The notes under the pieces were generated by a model. It ran no database searches and was not told the DNA's origin. It saw only the letters and a list, made by a program, of their open reading frames with translations. Below, piece after piece: positions 1 through 9,099 of a DNA stretch of 64,000 nt. Both the position numbers and the translations under genes were made by a program. The stretch comes from Ilumatobacter coccineus YM16-304. Lineage in GTDB: Bacteria > Actinomycetota > Acidimicrobiia > Acidimicrobiales > Ilumatobacteraceae. The DNA lies in the NCBI RefSeq assembly GCF_000348785.1, contig NC_020520.1, positions 2,604,001 to 2,668,000 of the forward strand, read 5' to 3'. How positions within the stretch are numbered: the stretch's first letter is position 1; every line of letters begins with the position of its first letter.

Positions 1-123
1 CGTACGGATGAGGTCGGTGGGGAGTCCGCGCTCGGCTTCGTACCGGTTGAAGGCTTCGAACGGGCTGGTGAGGATGACGCCTCCGAAGTCCCAGAGCACG
101 GCCTCGATGTGTCGATCGGTCAT
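1..123 (-). CDS. HAD-superfamily hydrolase, N-terminal fragment
   Basis: Only the first 41 codons lie in the window; the gene runs off the left edge. Reading leftwards from the ATG at 123 the protein begins MTDRHIEAVLWDFGGVIL. The WDFGGV stretch (residues 11-16) is haloacid-dehalogenase motif I, with the nucleophilic Asp at residue 12. The SPFEAFNRYEAERGLP region that follows resembles the cap entry of HAD-IA phosphatases related to the epoxide-hydrolase N-terminal domain. These enzymes usually dephosphorylate small phosphometabolites; the substrate cannot be told from this fragment. It is divergent from the NYN/S1 gene at 382, with a 258-bp gap between them. Confidence 0.7.
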   Translation of the reverse strand, partial: MTDRHIEAVLWDFGGVILTSPFEAFNRYEAERGLPTDLIRT

Positions 124-342
124 GAGGGCGACATTACGAAACCGTCGCGCTCACCACGCGATCGCAGCGGTGCGCCGAGGGCATCGAGCGTTCCGAGCGC
201 CGCGGTTTCGCGCTCCGCGGCAGCATCTCGAGTCGGTCGAACCAGGGGGTATCTGTGCCAAGCGGGCCTCGACCGCTTACCATCGTCGGTGAGCCCGGCC
301 CGTGCAACACGCAGGACTGGGACACGGCGGCCGGAATGATTC

Positions 343-376
343 TGTTCTCGGCGCCGTCACAACAGGAACGAGAACA
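343..376. promoter_or_regulatory. Inverted repeat before the NYN/S1 gene
   Basis: TGTTCTCG at 343-350 and its exact complement CGAGAACA at 369-376 are 18 nt apart and end five bases before the ATG at 382. In RNA the pair could fold over the ribosome-binding region (GGAACGAG). As DNA it could be an operator, perhaps autoregulatory. The symmetry is seen directly; any function is inference. The rest of the gap 124-342 shows no gene or clear motif. Confidence 0.3.
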
Positions 377-381
377 TCTGA

Positions 382-1785
382 ATGAGTAACAAGAACGGGC
401 CCTCCCACGTCGTGGTCGACGGCTCGAACATCGCCACCGAAGGTCGGTCACTTCCGAGTCTGAAGCAACTGCAGGAAGCAGTGATGAGCTTCATGGAGGA
501 GTACCCCGACGCAGCGATCACCGTCGTGGTCGACGCCACGTTCGGCCACCGCATCGACAAGTCCGAGTCGAAGGAGTTCGAAGCGGGCATCTCGAACAAC
601 GAACTCGTTGCTCCGCCGGCAGGTGCCGTCGGCCGAGGCGATGCCTTCGTGCTCGCCATCGCCGACAAGGCGAACGCATCGGTCCTGTCGAACGACTCGT
701 TCCAGGAATTCCACGGCGAGTACGAGTGGCTCTTCGACGACGGTCGCCTGATCGGTGGCAAGCCGGTGCCGCACCTCGGGTGGGTCTGGGTCGATCGCAA
801 CCCGGTCCGCGGCCCGGTGAGCCGTAAGGCCACCGGTGGCCGTCGGGGCCGAGGTGGCGGCAGCAGCCGTGGAGGACGCTCGCGGTCGGACGAAACGGTT
901 CGGACGGGCAGCAAGGAAGCGTCGGCACCCATGCCGGTGCCCAGCGGCCCGCCGCCGACCAAGAAGGCTGCGGCCAAGAAGACGGTATCCGACAAGCCGG
1001 CGTCGAAACGCTCGGCGGCCAAGCGCAGCGACGATTCGTCGAAGAGCGGCGAGCGGAGTGGTCGCCGGTCGGCGCCCAAGAGCCAGGATCCCGTCAACGA
1101 CCTGATGCCGTTCCTCGAGTTCGTCGAGCACCATCCCGTCGGCTCGAACATCGAGGGCACCGTCGACGCCTACTCGTCGCACGGTGCGTACGTCACCGTC
1201 GGCGAGACCGGCGTGCGCGCCTACGTCCCGCTTCGGCTCATGGCCGACCCGGCACCGCGTAGCGCCAAGCAGGTGATGAAGATGGGCGAGGAGGTGTCGT
1301 TGGTCGTCGTCAGTTTTGCTGCCGCACGTCGCAGCATCGACTGCGCGCTTCCCGACATGGCCGAGGCCGCGATCGCTGCCGCCGAGTCGGACGACGCCGA
1401 TGCCGAGGAGTCGTCGGCCACCGAGCAGCCGACCACCACGAAGAAGACCGCCGCCAGAAAGGCCCCGGCGAAGAAGACGGCTGCCAAGAAGACGGCTGCG
1501 AAGAAGACCGCGACCAAGAAGACGGCTGCCAAGAAGACGGCTGCGAAGAAGACCGCGACCAAGAAGACGGCTGCGAAGAAGACGGCGGCCAAGAAGACGG
1601 CCGCCAAGAAGACGGCGGCCAAGAAGACCGCTGCCAAGAAGACGGCTGCCAAGAAGACCGCGACCAAGAAGACCGCAGCGAAGAAGACGCCCGCCAAGAA
1701 GACGGCCGCCAAGAAGACGGCCGCCAAGAAGGCCGCGGTGAAGAAGACGGCTGCCAAGAAGACCGCGGCGAAGAAGGACAGCTGA
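382..1785 (+). CDS. NYN-type ribonuclease with S1-like domain and histone-H1-like Lys/Ala repeat tail
   Basis: This 467-residue protein has three parts. Residues 1-150 look like a NYN/PIN (Zc3h12a-like) RNase: [10 protein letters not shown] carries the first acidic residue, [10 protein letters not shown] and [13 protein letters not shown] supply further acidic positions, and [10 protein letters not shown] matches the last conserved Asp. Residues 150-245 are a basic, low-complexity linker. Residues 245-325 resemble an S1/OB RNA-binding fold ([20 protein letters not shown]). From residue 353 to the end there are about 20 five-residue KKTAA units, like the C-tail of histone H1, mycobacterial HupB or Hc1. 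The start is the ATG at 382, preceded by GGAACGAG. The stop is directly followed by the exonuclease III start (TGAATG), so the two are probably co-transcribed. An RNA/DNA-bound endonuclease is likely; the target is unknown. Confidence 0.75.
   Translation: MSNKNGPSHVVVDGSNIATEGRSLPSLKQLQEAVMSFMEEYPDAAITVVVDATFGHRIDKSESKEFEAGISNNELVAPPAGAVGRGDAFVLAIADKANASVLSNDSFQEFHGEYEWLFDDGRLIGGKPVPHLGWVWVDRNPVRGPVSRKATGGRRGRGGGSSRGGRSRSDETVRTGSKEASAPMPVPSGPPPTKKAAAKKTVSDKPASKRSAAKRSDDSSKSGERSGRRSAPKSQDPVNDLMPFLEFVEHHPVGSNIEGTVDAYSSHGAYVTVGETGVRAYVPLRLMADPAPRSAKQVMKMGEEVSLVVVSFAAARRSIDCALPDMAEAAIAAAESDDADAEESSATEQPTTTKKTAARKAPAKKTAAKKTAAKKTATKKTAAKKTAAKKTATKKTAAKKTAAKKTAAKKTAAKKTAAKKTAAKKTATKKTAAKKTPAKKTAAKKTAAKKAAVKKTAAKKTAAKKDS
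1440..1776 (+). repeat. 15-bp coding tandem repeat (KKTAA units)
   Basis: Roughly twenty imperfect 15-bp units (AAGAAGACGGCTGCC and synonymous variants) run in frame within the NYN/S1 gene and encode the Lys-Ala tail. The third-position changes show the protein repeat is being kept while the DNA drifts. Such arrays commonly vary in copy number between strains. Confidence 0.85.
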
Positions 1786-2556
1786 ATGCGCATCGTCACC
1801 TGGAACGTCAACTCGCTCCGAGCTCGCCAGGAGCGGGTCGAGGAGTGGTTGGCCGAAGTGCAGCCCGACGTCGTGCTGATGCAAGAGACCAAGCTGGCCG
1901 ACGACGCGTTCCCCACGCTCGCGTTCGAGTCGATGGGCTACAGCTGCGCACACCACGGCCAAGGCCAGTGGAACGGTGTCGCCATCCTCTCGAAGGTCGG
2001 CCTCGACGACGTCGTCGCGAACTTCGCCGGCCCCGGTGACCCCGACCCCGACGCTCGGATCATCACGGCGACGTGCGGGGGAGTGCGCGTGAGCAGCGTC
2101 TACGTGCCCAACGGCCGCTCGCTCGACGACGACCACTACACCTACAAGCTCTGGTGGCTGGGTCGGCTCCAAGCGCACCTCGACGCCGACACGTCACCCG
2201 ACCAGGACGTGATCGTGGGTGGCGACTACAACATCGCCCCCGATGACCGCGACGTCCACGACCCGAAGGTGCTCGTCGGCGCGACCCACGGCAGCGAACC
2301 CGAGCGTCAGCGACTCGCCGAACTCGAAGCGTGGGGACTCACCGACGTGTTCCGCACGATGCACGACGACGATCGGATGTTCTCTTGGTGGGACTACCGC
2401 GGCGGCGACTTCCACCAGGGCCGCGGCATGCGCATCGACCTGCTGATGTGTTCGAAGTCGGTCGTCGACCGGGTCACCTGGACCGCCATCGATCGCAACG
2501 CACGCAAGGGCAAGTCGCCGAGCGATCACGCTCCGGTGATGGTCGACCTCGACTGA
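1786..2556 (+). CDS. xth: Exodeoxyribonuclease III
   Basis: This is a 256-residue member of the endonuclease/exonuclease/phosphatase fold and the XthA family. It cleaves DNA 5' of abasic sites and trims 3' ends during base-excision repair. The family signatures are visible in order: [14 protein letters not shown] (residues 1-14, substrate Asn), VVLMQETKL (metal-binding Glu), [22 protein letters not shown] (catalytic Asp/Asn), MRIDLLMCS and [13 protein letters not shown] (catalytic Asp-His). Length is normal for the family. The start ATG abuts the upstream stop, so translation is probably coupled. The stop at 2554-2556 meets the 3' end of the convergent uvrD2 gene with no gap. Confidence 0.93.
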   Translation: MRIVTWNVNSLRARQERVEEWLAEVQPDVVLMQETKLADDAFPTLAFESMGYSCAHHGQGQWNGVAILSKVGLDDVVANFAGPGDPDPDARIITATCGGVRVSSVYVPNGRSLDDDHYTYKLWWLGRLQAHLDADTSPDQDVIVGGDYNIAPDDRDVHDPKVLVGATHGSEPERQRLAELEAWGLTDVFRTMHDDDRMFSWWDYRGGDFHQGRGMRIDLLMCSKSVVDRVTWTAIDRNARKGKSPSDHAPVMVDLD

Positions 2557-4620
2557 TCAGCTCAGCGCATCGAGGATCTCGGGCGCCAGTCGCCGAGCGG
2601 TGATCGGACCCATCGACGTGACCTCGGCGAGCTCCTCGGCCGTGTGCGGACGGTGCCGAGCGATAGCGGACAGATCGCTGTCGCTGACGAGTTGCGGAGG
2701 CAGCACGTTGGAACGGCGAGCGGCGTCGGCGCGCCACTTCTTGAGCAGATGGATCGGTGCGGCTTCGCGCGTCTTGCGGATCAGTTCGATCGGCGGTGGC
2801 AGCGCCTCGGGTTCGGACAGGTCGATGTCGGCGATGAAGGGACTCAACTTGCGGGCGTACCCACCGCGCCGTTGTGCCGCGGTGAGGGTCAGCGCGTCGC
2901 CGGCGCGGGTCATGGCGACGTAGAGGAGTCGGGCCTCCTCCGCCTTCGCTTCGGCGGTGGTGGCCGACCGGTGCGGCACCAGACTCGACTCGACGCCGGT
3001 GACGAACACCGTGTGCCACTCGCGTCCCTTGGCGGCGTGGAAGGTGAGCAACTCGACGCCGTCGTTCGACGCGTCGTCGAACGGGTTGGAGGTGGCGACC
3101 CATCCGCGGAACTCGGCTCCGTCGCCGCGAGGACGGTCCCGCAGGAAGTCGAGGAGCGCGTTGGCCACGCGCCGTTCGGCACGGATGATGGCCAGGTCCT
3201 CCTTCGCTTCGGCAACCGCCGCAGCGTCGGGGCGGCGAGGACGGTTCGACGGGCTCCGACCCGGCCCGGTCGGCTCGACCTGCGAGCGCAACTCGTCGAG
3301 TCGCTCGACCCGCCCCTCGGCGGAGGTGAGCGCATCGAGGTCGTCGAGCGTGTCGTGGGCCCACGCGCGCAGCGCCGACGGCGACGACAGGTCGGTCGCC
3401 CGGCGGAGCGCGCTCTCCATCGGCGATCCCTTGGCGTTCGAGCGTCGACGGACGCCCACGCCGACGTCGGCCAGTGCGACCTCGAAGGGCCGCAACTGCG
3501 CGTTGGTGCGTGCGAGCACGGCGATCTGGCCGCTGCGCACCAGGTTTGGATCGCCGCGGGCGATCTGATGGGCGACGAACTCGGCTTCGGCGGTCTCGTC
3601 GTCGGCCTCGTGAATCGTCACAGGTCGCCCGTCGTGGCGCCGTGCCCGCACCGACGGCGCGGGGCCGGCCATCGACAGCGCATGGCGGCCCGCGTCGACC
3701 ACCTGCGGTGTGCATCGATGGTTGACCGGGAGCCGAACGATCTCGATACCGGGGAACGTCGTTTCGACCTCGGTGAGGACCCTCGGGTCGGCGCCGTTGA
3801 AACCGTAGATCGCCTGCGACGGGTCGCCCACGAGGAACAGGTCGTCTCGGCCCGAGCGGAGCAGATCGATCAGTCGATGCTGCACCGGGTTGAGGTCTTG
3901 CGCCTCGTCGACGAGCAGGTGTCGGAACCGCCAACGAAGGGTGCTCGCGAACTCCGGGTCGTTGCGGGCGTCGTCGAGCACGTGCAGCAAGACGTCGTCG
4001 AAGTCGATGACGCCGCGACGGCGCTTCAACTGCTCGTAGGCCCGTAGCGCTTCGACGGCCTGCTCGACGCCGCCCACCGGGCGACGCCCGTCTCGGCGTG
4101 CGAGTGACTCGTAGCCCTCGGGCGAGATGCCCCGGGCAGCGGCCCAGTCGATCTCGACGTGTGCCGACTCGAGATCGCGGCGTGAGCGATGCGGTGAATC
4201 GGTGAGCGCGTCACGCAACAGTCGCCGTCGGTCGGGAACGACGGTCTTCGTCGGGCGATCGGTGTCGGCCCACCGCTGTCGCAGGATGCTGAGCATGACC
4301 GAGTGGAAGGTTCCGGCTTCGATGTGCTCGCGCAGACCCAGCCGATGGAGTCGACGTCGCAACTCACCCGCTGCTTCGCGTGTGAAGGTGAGCACCATCG
4401 TGTGGCGGGCATCGGCGTCGCCGGTGGCGATCCGGTAGGCGACGCGGCGGGTCAGCACACGGGTCTTGCCCGACCCGGCTCCGGCGATCACCGCGACGAG
4501 ATGCGAGTCGGCGGTGACCGCGAGGCGTTGGTCGGGATCGAGGTCCGCGATCAGTTCCTCGGCGTCCACGACGACATGATACGTGTGCGCGGAGCGGCGT
4601 GAGACGTGGGTGCAGTTCAT
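2557..4620 (-). CDS. uvrD2: UvrD2-like ATP-dependent DNA helicase with C-terminal HRDC domain
   Basis: This is a 687-residue superfamily 1 helicase. The Q-motif region LDPDQRLAV lies near residues 27-35 and Walker A GAGSGKT at 47-53. VDEAQDLNPVQ is motif II, LTFHAAKGREW motif V and LLYVAMTRA motif VI. The last ~75 residues (LPPQLVSDSDLSAIARHRP to the end) form an HRDC domain. UvrD plus HRDC is the architecture of actinobacterial UvrD2, but the tetracysteine/RQC-like tail known from Mycobacterium UvrD2 is absent and the protein stops just after HRDC. The start is the ATG at 4620, chosen because GGAGGAAG lies seven bases upstream; a GTG at 4569 lacks such a site. It probably acts in repair or replication. 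Confidence 0.85.
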   Translation of the reverse strand: MNCTHVSRRSAHTYHVVVDAEELIADLDPDQRLAVTADSHLVAVIAGAGSGKTRVLTRRVAYRIATGDADARHTMVLTFTREAAGELRRRLHRLGLREHIEAGTFHSVMLSILRQRWADTDRPTKTVVPDRRRLLRDALTDSPHRSRRDLESAHVEIDWAAARGISPEGYESLARRDGRRPVGGVEQAVEALRAYEQLKRRRGVIDFDDVLLHVLDDARNDPEFASTLRWRFRHLLVDEAQDLNPVQHRLIDLLRSGRDDLFLVGDPSQAIYGFNGADPRVLTEVETTFPGIEIVRLPVNHRCTPQVVDAGRHALSMAGPAPSVRARRHDGRPVTIHEADDETAEAEFVAHQIARGDPNLVRSGQIAVLARTNAQLRPFEVALADVGVGVRRRSNAKGSPMESALRRATDLSSPSALRAWAHDTLDDLDALTSAEGRVERLDELRSQVEPTGPGRSPSNRPRRPDAAAVAEAKEDLAIIRAERRVANALLDFLRDRPRGDGAEFRGWVATSNPFDDASNDGVELLTFHAAKGREWHTVFVTGVESSLVPHRSATTAEAKAEEARLLYVAMTRAGDALTLTAAQRRGGYARKLSPFIADIDLSEPEALPPPIELIRKTREAAPIHLLKKWRADAARRSNVLPPQLVSDSDLSAIARHRPHTAEELAEVTSMGPITARRLAPEILDALS

Positions 4621-4668
4621 GGTCGCTTCCTCCGTCGTCGACGGGTGGTTGGGCACTACGTTGTGGGG

Positions 4669-5295
4669 ATGCCGTATCCGAAGAAGCTGCTGAACGATCA
4701 CGAAGAAGTCGCCGTCGATCTCCACCCGCACTGGTGGTACTACGCGCAACCGGTCGCCGCAGTCGTCGGCTCGATCATCCTCGGCATCGTCACGCTCGTG
4801 TTCACCGATGGCGGCAGCAACGGTCGCAAGGTGCTCGGCTGGATCTCGGTGATCCTGCTGATCGCCTCGATCGTGTGGCTGGTCGTGCGGTACATGAAGT
4901 GGGCGACGACCAACTTCGTCATCACGAGCGACCGCCTCATCTTCCGCTCGGGCGTGCTCGCCAAGGCGGGTATCGAGATCCCGCTCGAACGCGTCAACAC
5001 GGTGCACTTCAACCAGAGCATCTTCGAGCGCATGATCGGCGCCGGCGACCTGCTGATCGAGTCGGGTGGCGAAGACGGGCAGCAGCGCTTCACCGACATC
5101 CGTCAGCCCGATCGCGTGCAGAACCAGATCCACAAGCAGATGGAAGCGAACGAGCAACGTCGGTTCACCGTCAACACCACCGGCTCGGGTTCCGACGTCG
5201 CCACGCAACTCGAGAAGCTCGAAGGCATGCTCGAACGCGGCACGCTCAGCCAGGAAGAGTTCGAGGCGCAGAAGGCCCGCCTGCTCGGCGGATGA
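4669..5295 (+). CDS. PH-domain (bPH2/DUF304-type) membrane protein with SHOCT tail
   Basis: The product has 208 residues. Two adjacent hydrophobic segments (about residues 25-46 and 54-75) place a soluble domain in the cytoplasm. Residues 80-165 (TTNFVITSDRLIFRSGVLAK through IPLERVNTV) match the bacterial PH/YdbS-like fold, including the hallmark sequence for an outer strand-turn-strand. The C-terminal ~30 residues (LEKLEGMLERGTLSQEEFE) are a SHOCT motif, a short oligomerisation helix pair. Function is unknown; such proteins are envelope-associated and often small-stress related. It is divergent from uvrD2 with only 48 bp between starts, so the promoters must overlap. The start was taken at MPYPKK because upstream codons fall inside the uvrD2 leader. 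Confidence 0.8.
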   Translation: MPYPKKLLNDHEEVAVDLHPHWWYYAQPVAAVVGSIILGIVTLVFTDGGSNGRKVLGWISVILLIASIVWLVVRYMKWATTNFVITSDRLIFRSGVLAKAGIEIPLERVNTVHFNQSIFERMIGAGDLLIESGGEDGQQRFTDIRQPDRVQNQIHKQMEANEQRRFTVNTTGSGSDVATQLEKLEGMLERGTLSQEEFEAQKARLLGG

Positions 5296-5326
5296 TCGTT
5301 CGCGATCGCTGCGGCCGCACACGCCG

Positions 5327-6028
5327 ATGACGCGCGTCGTCAGCCTCGTCCCGTCGAGCACCGAGACGCTGCTCGCGCTCGGCGCCGACGTCGTCGCCTG
5401 CACCCGGTTCTGCGAGCAGCCGAGCCTCCGCCACGTCGGGGGCACCAAGAATCCCGACATCGAGCAGATCATCGAACTCGCACCCGACCTGGTCGTGCTC
5501 GACCGTGAAGAGAACCGGATCGACGATCACGACGCGCTGGTCGTCGCCGGACTCGACGTGCTGGTGTCCGACGTGCGTTCGGTCGCGGCCGGGTTCGACG
5601 TGGTCGAGCAACTCGCCGCCGCCGTGGGCGTGGCCGCGCCGACGACGACACGTGCTGAGCCGGTCGACGTCGAGGCCAGGCGCACGGCGTTCGTTCCCAT
5701 CTGGCGGCGACCGTGGATGACGATCGCTTCGAACACCTACGGCGGCTCGCTGCTCGCGCACCTCGGTGTCGATCTCGTCGCCACCGGTTCCGACGACGCG
5801 TATCCGACGGTCGAACTCGACGCGATCGCGTCGCAGGTTCCCGACCTGGTGCTGGTGCCGAGTGAGCCGTACGAGTTCGACGACGGCCACGTCGGCGAGT
5901 TGACCGCGGCGCTTCCCACGAGCGCCGTCGTGCGCGTCGACGGCCAGGACCTGTTCTGGTGGGGGAGTCGTACGCCGATGGCCATCGAACGGATGGCGCG
6001 AGCGCTCGACGTCGCACACGGTCGCTGA
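5327..6028 (+). CDS. Helical-backbone metal receptor (BtuF/cobalamin-binding-like)
   Basis: A 233-residue protein beginning MTRVVSLVPSSTETLLALG, the classic N-terminus of the periplasmic-binding TroA/BtuF fold that binds vitamin B12, haem or siderophores. It also has the PDLVVLDREEN and VPDLVLVPSEPYEF repeats of each lobe. There is no signal peptide or lipobox and no ABC permease or ATPase nearby, so a transport role is doubtful. Cytosolic stand-alone homologues are common in actinobacteria and of unknown function. It begins 31 bp after the PH-domain gene and is probably in the same transcript. Confidence 0.75.
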   Translation: MTRVVSLVPSSTETLLALGADVVACTRFCEQPSLRHVGGTKNPDIEQIIELAPDLVVLDREENRIDDHDALVVAGLDVLVSDVRSVAAGFDVVEQLAAAVGVAAPTTTRAEPVDVEARRTAFVPIWRRPWMTIASNTYGGSLLAHLGVDLVATGSDDAYPTVELDAIASQVPDLVLVPSEPYEFDDGHVGELTAALPTSAVVRVDGQDLFWWGSRTPMAIERMARALDVAHGR

Positions 6029-6084
6029 CCGGCGAGAGCCGGTGCGCTTTCCTGTCGGGGCGGGTGCTCTGGCATGATCGGCAG

Positions 6085-6972
6085 ATGCCACGGGCTGCGT
6101 TGTCTTCCGGAATCGAGATCGAGTACGAGGCGTACGGCAACCCGGGCGACCCGACACTGCTGCTGGTGAGCGGCTACACGTCGCAGATGCTGGGTTGGGA
6201 CGTCGGCCTCGTCGAACACTTCGTCGCCCAGGGCCTGCACGTCGTGCGCTACGACAACCGCGACGTCGGTCTGTCGTCGAAACTCGACGGTCAGAAGGTC
6301 ACGCCGATGAAAGTGCTGCGAGCCACGCTCGACGGCGCTCCGGTTCCGGAGGTGCCCTACACGCTGTCGGAGATGGCGGCCGACGGAATCGGCCTCCTCG
6401 ACCACCTCGGCGTCGACCGGGCGCACGTCGCCGGGATGTCGATGGGCGGGATGATCGTGCAGACCATGGCGATCGAGCATCCCGAGCGAATCGCCAGCCT
6501 CGTGTCGGTCATGTCGAGCATCGGCGACCAGCGTGTCGGCAAGCCGACGACCGAAGCCCGAGAGGCGCTGCTGGCCCCACCGCCTCGCGAACGATCGGCA
6601 TACATCGAGTCGGCGCTGCGCGCCAAGACCTGGGCGTCGAAGCGCCACTTCGACGCCGACGCCGTGCGCGCTCGCGCCGCCGCCGAGTACGACCGTTGCT
6701 TCTATCCGGAAGGAGCGACTCGCCAGCTCGCGGCGATCTACGCCAGCGGCGATCGCACCGAGGCCCTCGCCCGACTCGACGTGCCGACCATGGTCATCCA
6801 CGGACGCGACGACACGCTCATCACGCCATCGGGTGGCGAGCGCACGGCCGAGCTGATCCCCGGATCGCGGTACGTGCTGCTCGCCGACATGGGCCACGAC
6901 ATGCCCCGCCCGCTCTGGGCCGTCTACGCCGAACTCGTCGGCGGCCACATCCGCGTCGCCACCGCCGCCTGA
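6085..6972 (+). CDS. Alpha/beta hydrolase
   Basis: A 295-residue hydrolase. The oxyanion region [10 protein letters not shown] comes first. The nucleophile elbow GMSMGG has Ser119 and is followed by the strand/helix [14 protein letters not shown], which carries the acid. The late GHDMPRPLW gives the catalytic His. The sequence resembles lipase/esterase and polyketide-cyclase-type hydrolases acting on small esters; the substrate is not predictable. The ATG at 6085 was chosen because it gives the usual short lead-in before the first beta strand. It is followed 62 bp later by the CoA-transferase gene. Confidence 0.85.
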   Translation: MPRAALSSGIEIEYEAYGNPGDPTLLLVSGYTSQMLGWDVGLVEHFVAQGLHVVRYDNRDVGLSSKLDGQKVTPMKVLRATLDGAPVPEVPYTLSEMAADGIGLLDHLGVDRAHVAGMSMGGMIVQTMAIEHPERIASLVSVMSSIGDQRVGKPTTEAREALLAPPPRERSAYIESALRAKTWASKRHFDADAVRARAAAEYDRCFYPEGATRQLAAIYASGDRTEALARLDVPTMVIHGRDDTLITPSGGERTAELIPGSRYVLLADMGHDMPRPLWAVYAELVGGHIRVATAA

Positions 6973-7034
6973 CGGCCTCGACATCCGCTCATCTCACTCG
7001 CACAACGACCCAACGCCTCACTCAGGAGAAGAAC

Positions 7035-8195
7035 ATGCCAGGACCACTCCACGGTAAGAAGATCATCGAGATCGCGGGCATCGGCCCCGGTCCGTTCGCC
7101 GCCATGCTGCTCGCCGACCTCGGTGCCGAAGTCGTGCGCGTCGAACGCGCCGGTGCCGTGCGCGGCCCGGCACCCGACCAGCCCCACGGCGACATCCTGC
7201 TGCGCGGTCGCCGCAACGTCGCCATCGACCTCAAGCACCCGGACGGCGCAGCGGCGCTCCTCGAACTCGTCGCCGGTGCCGACGCGCTGATCGAGGGCTT
7301 CCGCCCCGGCGTCATGGAGCGGCTCGGCGTCGGCCCCGACGTGTGCCTCGAACGCAACCCGAAGCTGGTGTTCGGTCGGATGACCGGCTGGGGCCAGACC
7401 GGTTCGTACGCGCAGGCCGCGGGGCACGACATCAACTACATCGCGCTCGCCGGTGCGCTCGCCCACTTCGGCCGCAAAGACGGCCCGCCCACGCCTCCGC
7501 TCAACATGGTGGGCGACTTCGGTGGCGGCGGCATGTTCCTCGCGCTCGGTGTCGTGGCGGCGATGCTCGAAGCCACGTCGAGCGGTCAGGGACAGGTCGT
7601 CGACACCGCGATGGTCGACGGTTCGGCCGTGTTGATGACGATGTTCTGGTCGTTCAAGGCGATGGGCATGTTCGACGAGAACCACCGCGGCACCAACCTC
7701 CTCGACACCGGCGCCCACTTCTACGACGTGTACGAGTGCAGCGACGGGGCCTACATCTCGCTCGGATCGATCGAGCCGCAGTTCTACGCAGAACTCCGTC
7801 GCCTCACCGGCCTCGCCGACGACGAACAGTTCGCGAAGCAGATGGACCAGTCCGAATGGGGTCCGCTCAAAGAACGCCTGACCGCACTGTTCCTCACGAA
7901 GACCCGTGACGAGTGGTGCGAGCTCATGGAGCACACCGACGTGTGCTTCGCCCCGGTGCTCACCATGAGCGAGGCCGCCGAACACCCGCACAACGTCGAG
8001 CGCGGCACGTTCGTCGAACACGGGGGAGTGACGCAGCCGGCACCGGCACCGCGCTTCAGCCGAACCGAAGCGACCGTCGACGGATTGCCGGCCTGGCCCG
8101 GTCAGCACACCCGTGACGTGTTCGCCGAGTGGGGCGTCGACGGTACGGCCATCGACTCGATGCTGGAGTCGGGTGCCATCAAGCACGCGGAGTGA
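7035..8195 (+). CDS. Class III CoA-transferase / alpha-methylacyl-CoA racemase family
   Basis: A 386-residue CaiB/BaiF family protein. The N-terminus ([20 protein letters not shown], then [12 protein letters not shown]) is the CoA-binding Rossmann-like half. [14 protein letters not shown] and [11 protein letters not shown] are family hallmarks, and [13 protein letters not shown] contains the catalytic His/Asp pair of alpha-methylacyl-CoA racemase (Amacr). The C-terminal half, with [11 protein letters not shown], also fits racemase or formyl-CoA transferase. The GHDINY motif favours racemase, which epimerises 2-methylacyl-CoAs so that branched chains can be beta-oxidised. AGGAGAAG lies 5 bases before the ATG, a strong ribosome site. 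Confidence 0.85.
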   Translation: MPGPLHGKKIIEIAGIGPGPFAAMLLADLGAEVVRVERAGAVRGPAPDQPHGDILLRGRRNVAIDLKHPDGAAALLELVAGADALIEGFRPGVMERLGVGPDVCLERNPKLVFGRMTGWGQTGSYAQAAGHDINYIALAGALAHFGRKDGPPTPPLNMVGDFGGGGMFLALGVVAAMLEATSSGQGQVVDTAMVDGSAVLMTMFWSFKAMGMFDENHRGTNLLDTGAHFYDVYECSDGAYISLGSIEPQFYAELRRLTGLADDEQFAKQMDQSEWGPLKERLTALFLTKTRDEWCELMEHTDVCFAPVLTMSEAAEHPHNVERGTFVEHGGVTQPAPAPRFSRTEATVDGLPAWPGQHTRDVFAEWGVDGTAIDSMLESGAIKHAE

Positions 8196-8224
8196 CACCG
8201 CGAGTTTCCCGACAGACTGACTCG

Positions 8225-9046
8225 ATGTCGACGCTCGTCTGCCTGCACGCCCACCCCGACGACGAGGCGATCTCGACCGGCGGGACGATGGCGCGAGCGG
8301 CGGCCGAAGGCCATCGCGTCGTGCTCGTCGTCGCCACCAACGGCGACTTCGGTGAGGTCCCCGACGACCTCGCCGAGGGTGAGACGCTCGCCGATCGACG
8401 GCGTGTCGAGACCGAGCGCTCCGCTGACGCGCTCGGCATCCATCGTGTCGCGTGGCTCGGCTACAGCGACTCCGGCATGACCGGCTGGGAGCAGAACGCC
8501 AACGCCGACAGCTTCCACCAGGCCGATCTCGACGAAGCGGCCGGTCGTCTCGCCGACATCCTCCGGGAGGAAGATGCCGACGTGCTCACCTGCTACGACT
8601 GGCACGGCACGTACGGGCACCCCGATCACATCAAGGTGCACACCGTCGGTCGTCGGGCCGCCGAGATGGTCCCGGGACTCCGTGTGCTCGAAGCGACAGC
8701 GAATCGCGACGCGATGGTGGCGATGATCACCGCAGCTCGCGAGTCGGGCGAGGCCCCGGAGGGCGATGGCGCGGGTCTCGACTTCGACCCCGCCGGTCCG
8801 GCCGACGACGGCAATCCGTTCGGCGAGCCCGAATCGGCGCTCACCCTCTGTGTCGACGTGGTCGACTACATCGACCAGAAGCGCGCTGCGCTCGGAGCGC
8901 ATCGCAGCCAGATCACCGACTCGTCGTTCTTCATGGAGATGCCGCCCGAGGTGTTCGCCATGTCGTTCGGCAAGGAATGGTTCATCGAACACGACGCACA
9001 GCCGCCGTATCGCGTCGGGTGGATCTTCGACACTCCCGACGCCTGA
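8225..9046 (+). CDS. PIG-L family deacetylase (MshB/Mca-like)
   Basis: A 273-residue zinc-dependent N-acetylglucosamine deacetylase fold. The AHPDDE motif at residues 9-14 supplies the metal ligands and catalytic Asp. Near the middle, YDWHGTYGHPDHIKVH supplies the third metal-binding His. This family includes MshB (deacetylates GlcNAc-inositol in mycothiol synthesis) and Mca (cleaves mycothiol conjugates). The long C-terminal segment resembles Mca/MshB more than the short LmbE proteins, but the exact substrate cannot be fixed from sequence. The start was taken at MSTLVCLHAHPDDE, with the motif at the usual distance from the N-terminus. Confidence 0.85.
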   Translation: MSTLVCLHAHPDDEAISTGGTMARAAAEGHRVVLVVATNGDFGEVPDDLAEGETLADRRRVETERSADALGIHRVAWLGYSDSGMTGWEQNANADSFHQADLDEAAGRLADILREEDADVLTCYDWHGTYGHPDHIKVHTVGRRAAEMVPGLRVLEATANRDAMVAMITAARESGEAPEGDGAGLDFDPAGPADDGNPFGEPESALTLCVDVVDYIDQKRAALGAHRSQITDSSFFMEMPPEVFAMSFGKEWFIEHDAQPPYRVGWIFDTPDA

Positions 9047-9099
9047 CCGTGGTCGTCGAAATCCGCCCTTCGGGGCGCAGCGTCGTGCAAGATGGCCGG

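Noticed and set aside
1440-1776. Possible CRISPR or satellite array
   Set aside because: The period is 15 bp with no spacers and it codes for KKTAA units in frame.
448-2178. A 576-codon minus-strand frame rich in Leu-Gly-Arg repeats
   Set aside because: It is the complement of the Lys-Ala repeat gene and exonuclease III; both plus-strand genes are well supported, so this is an artefact of biased codon use.
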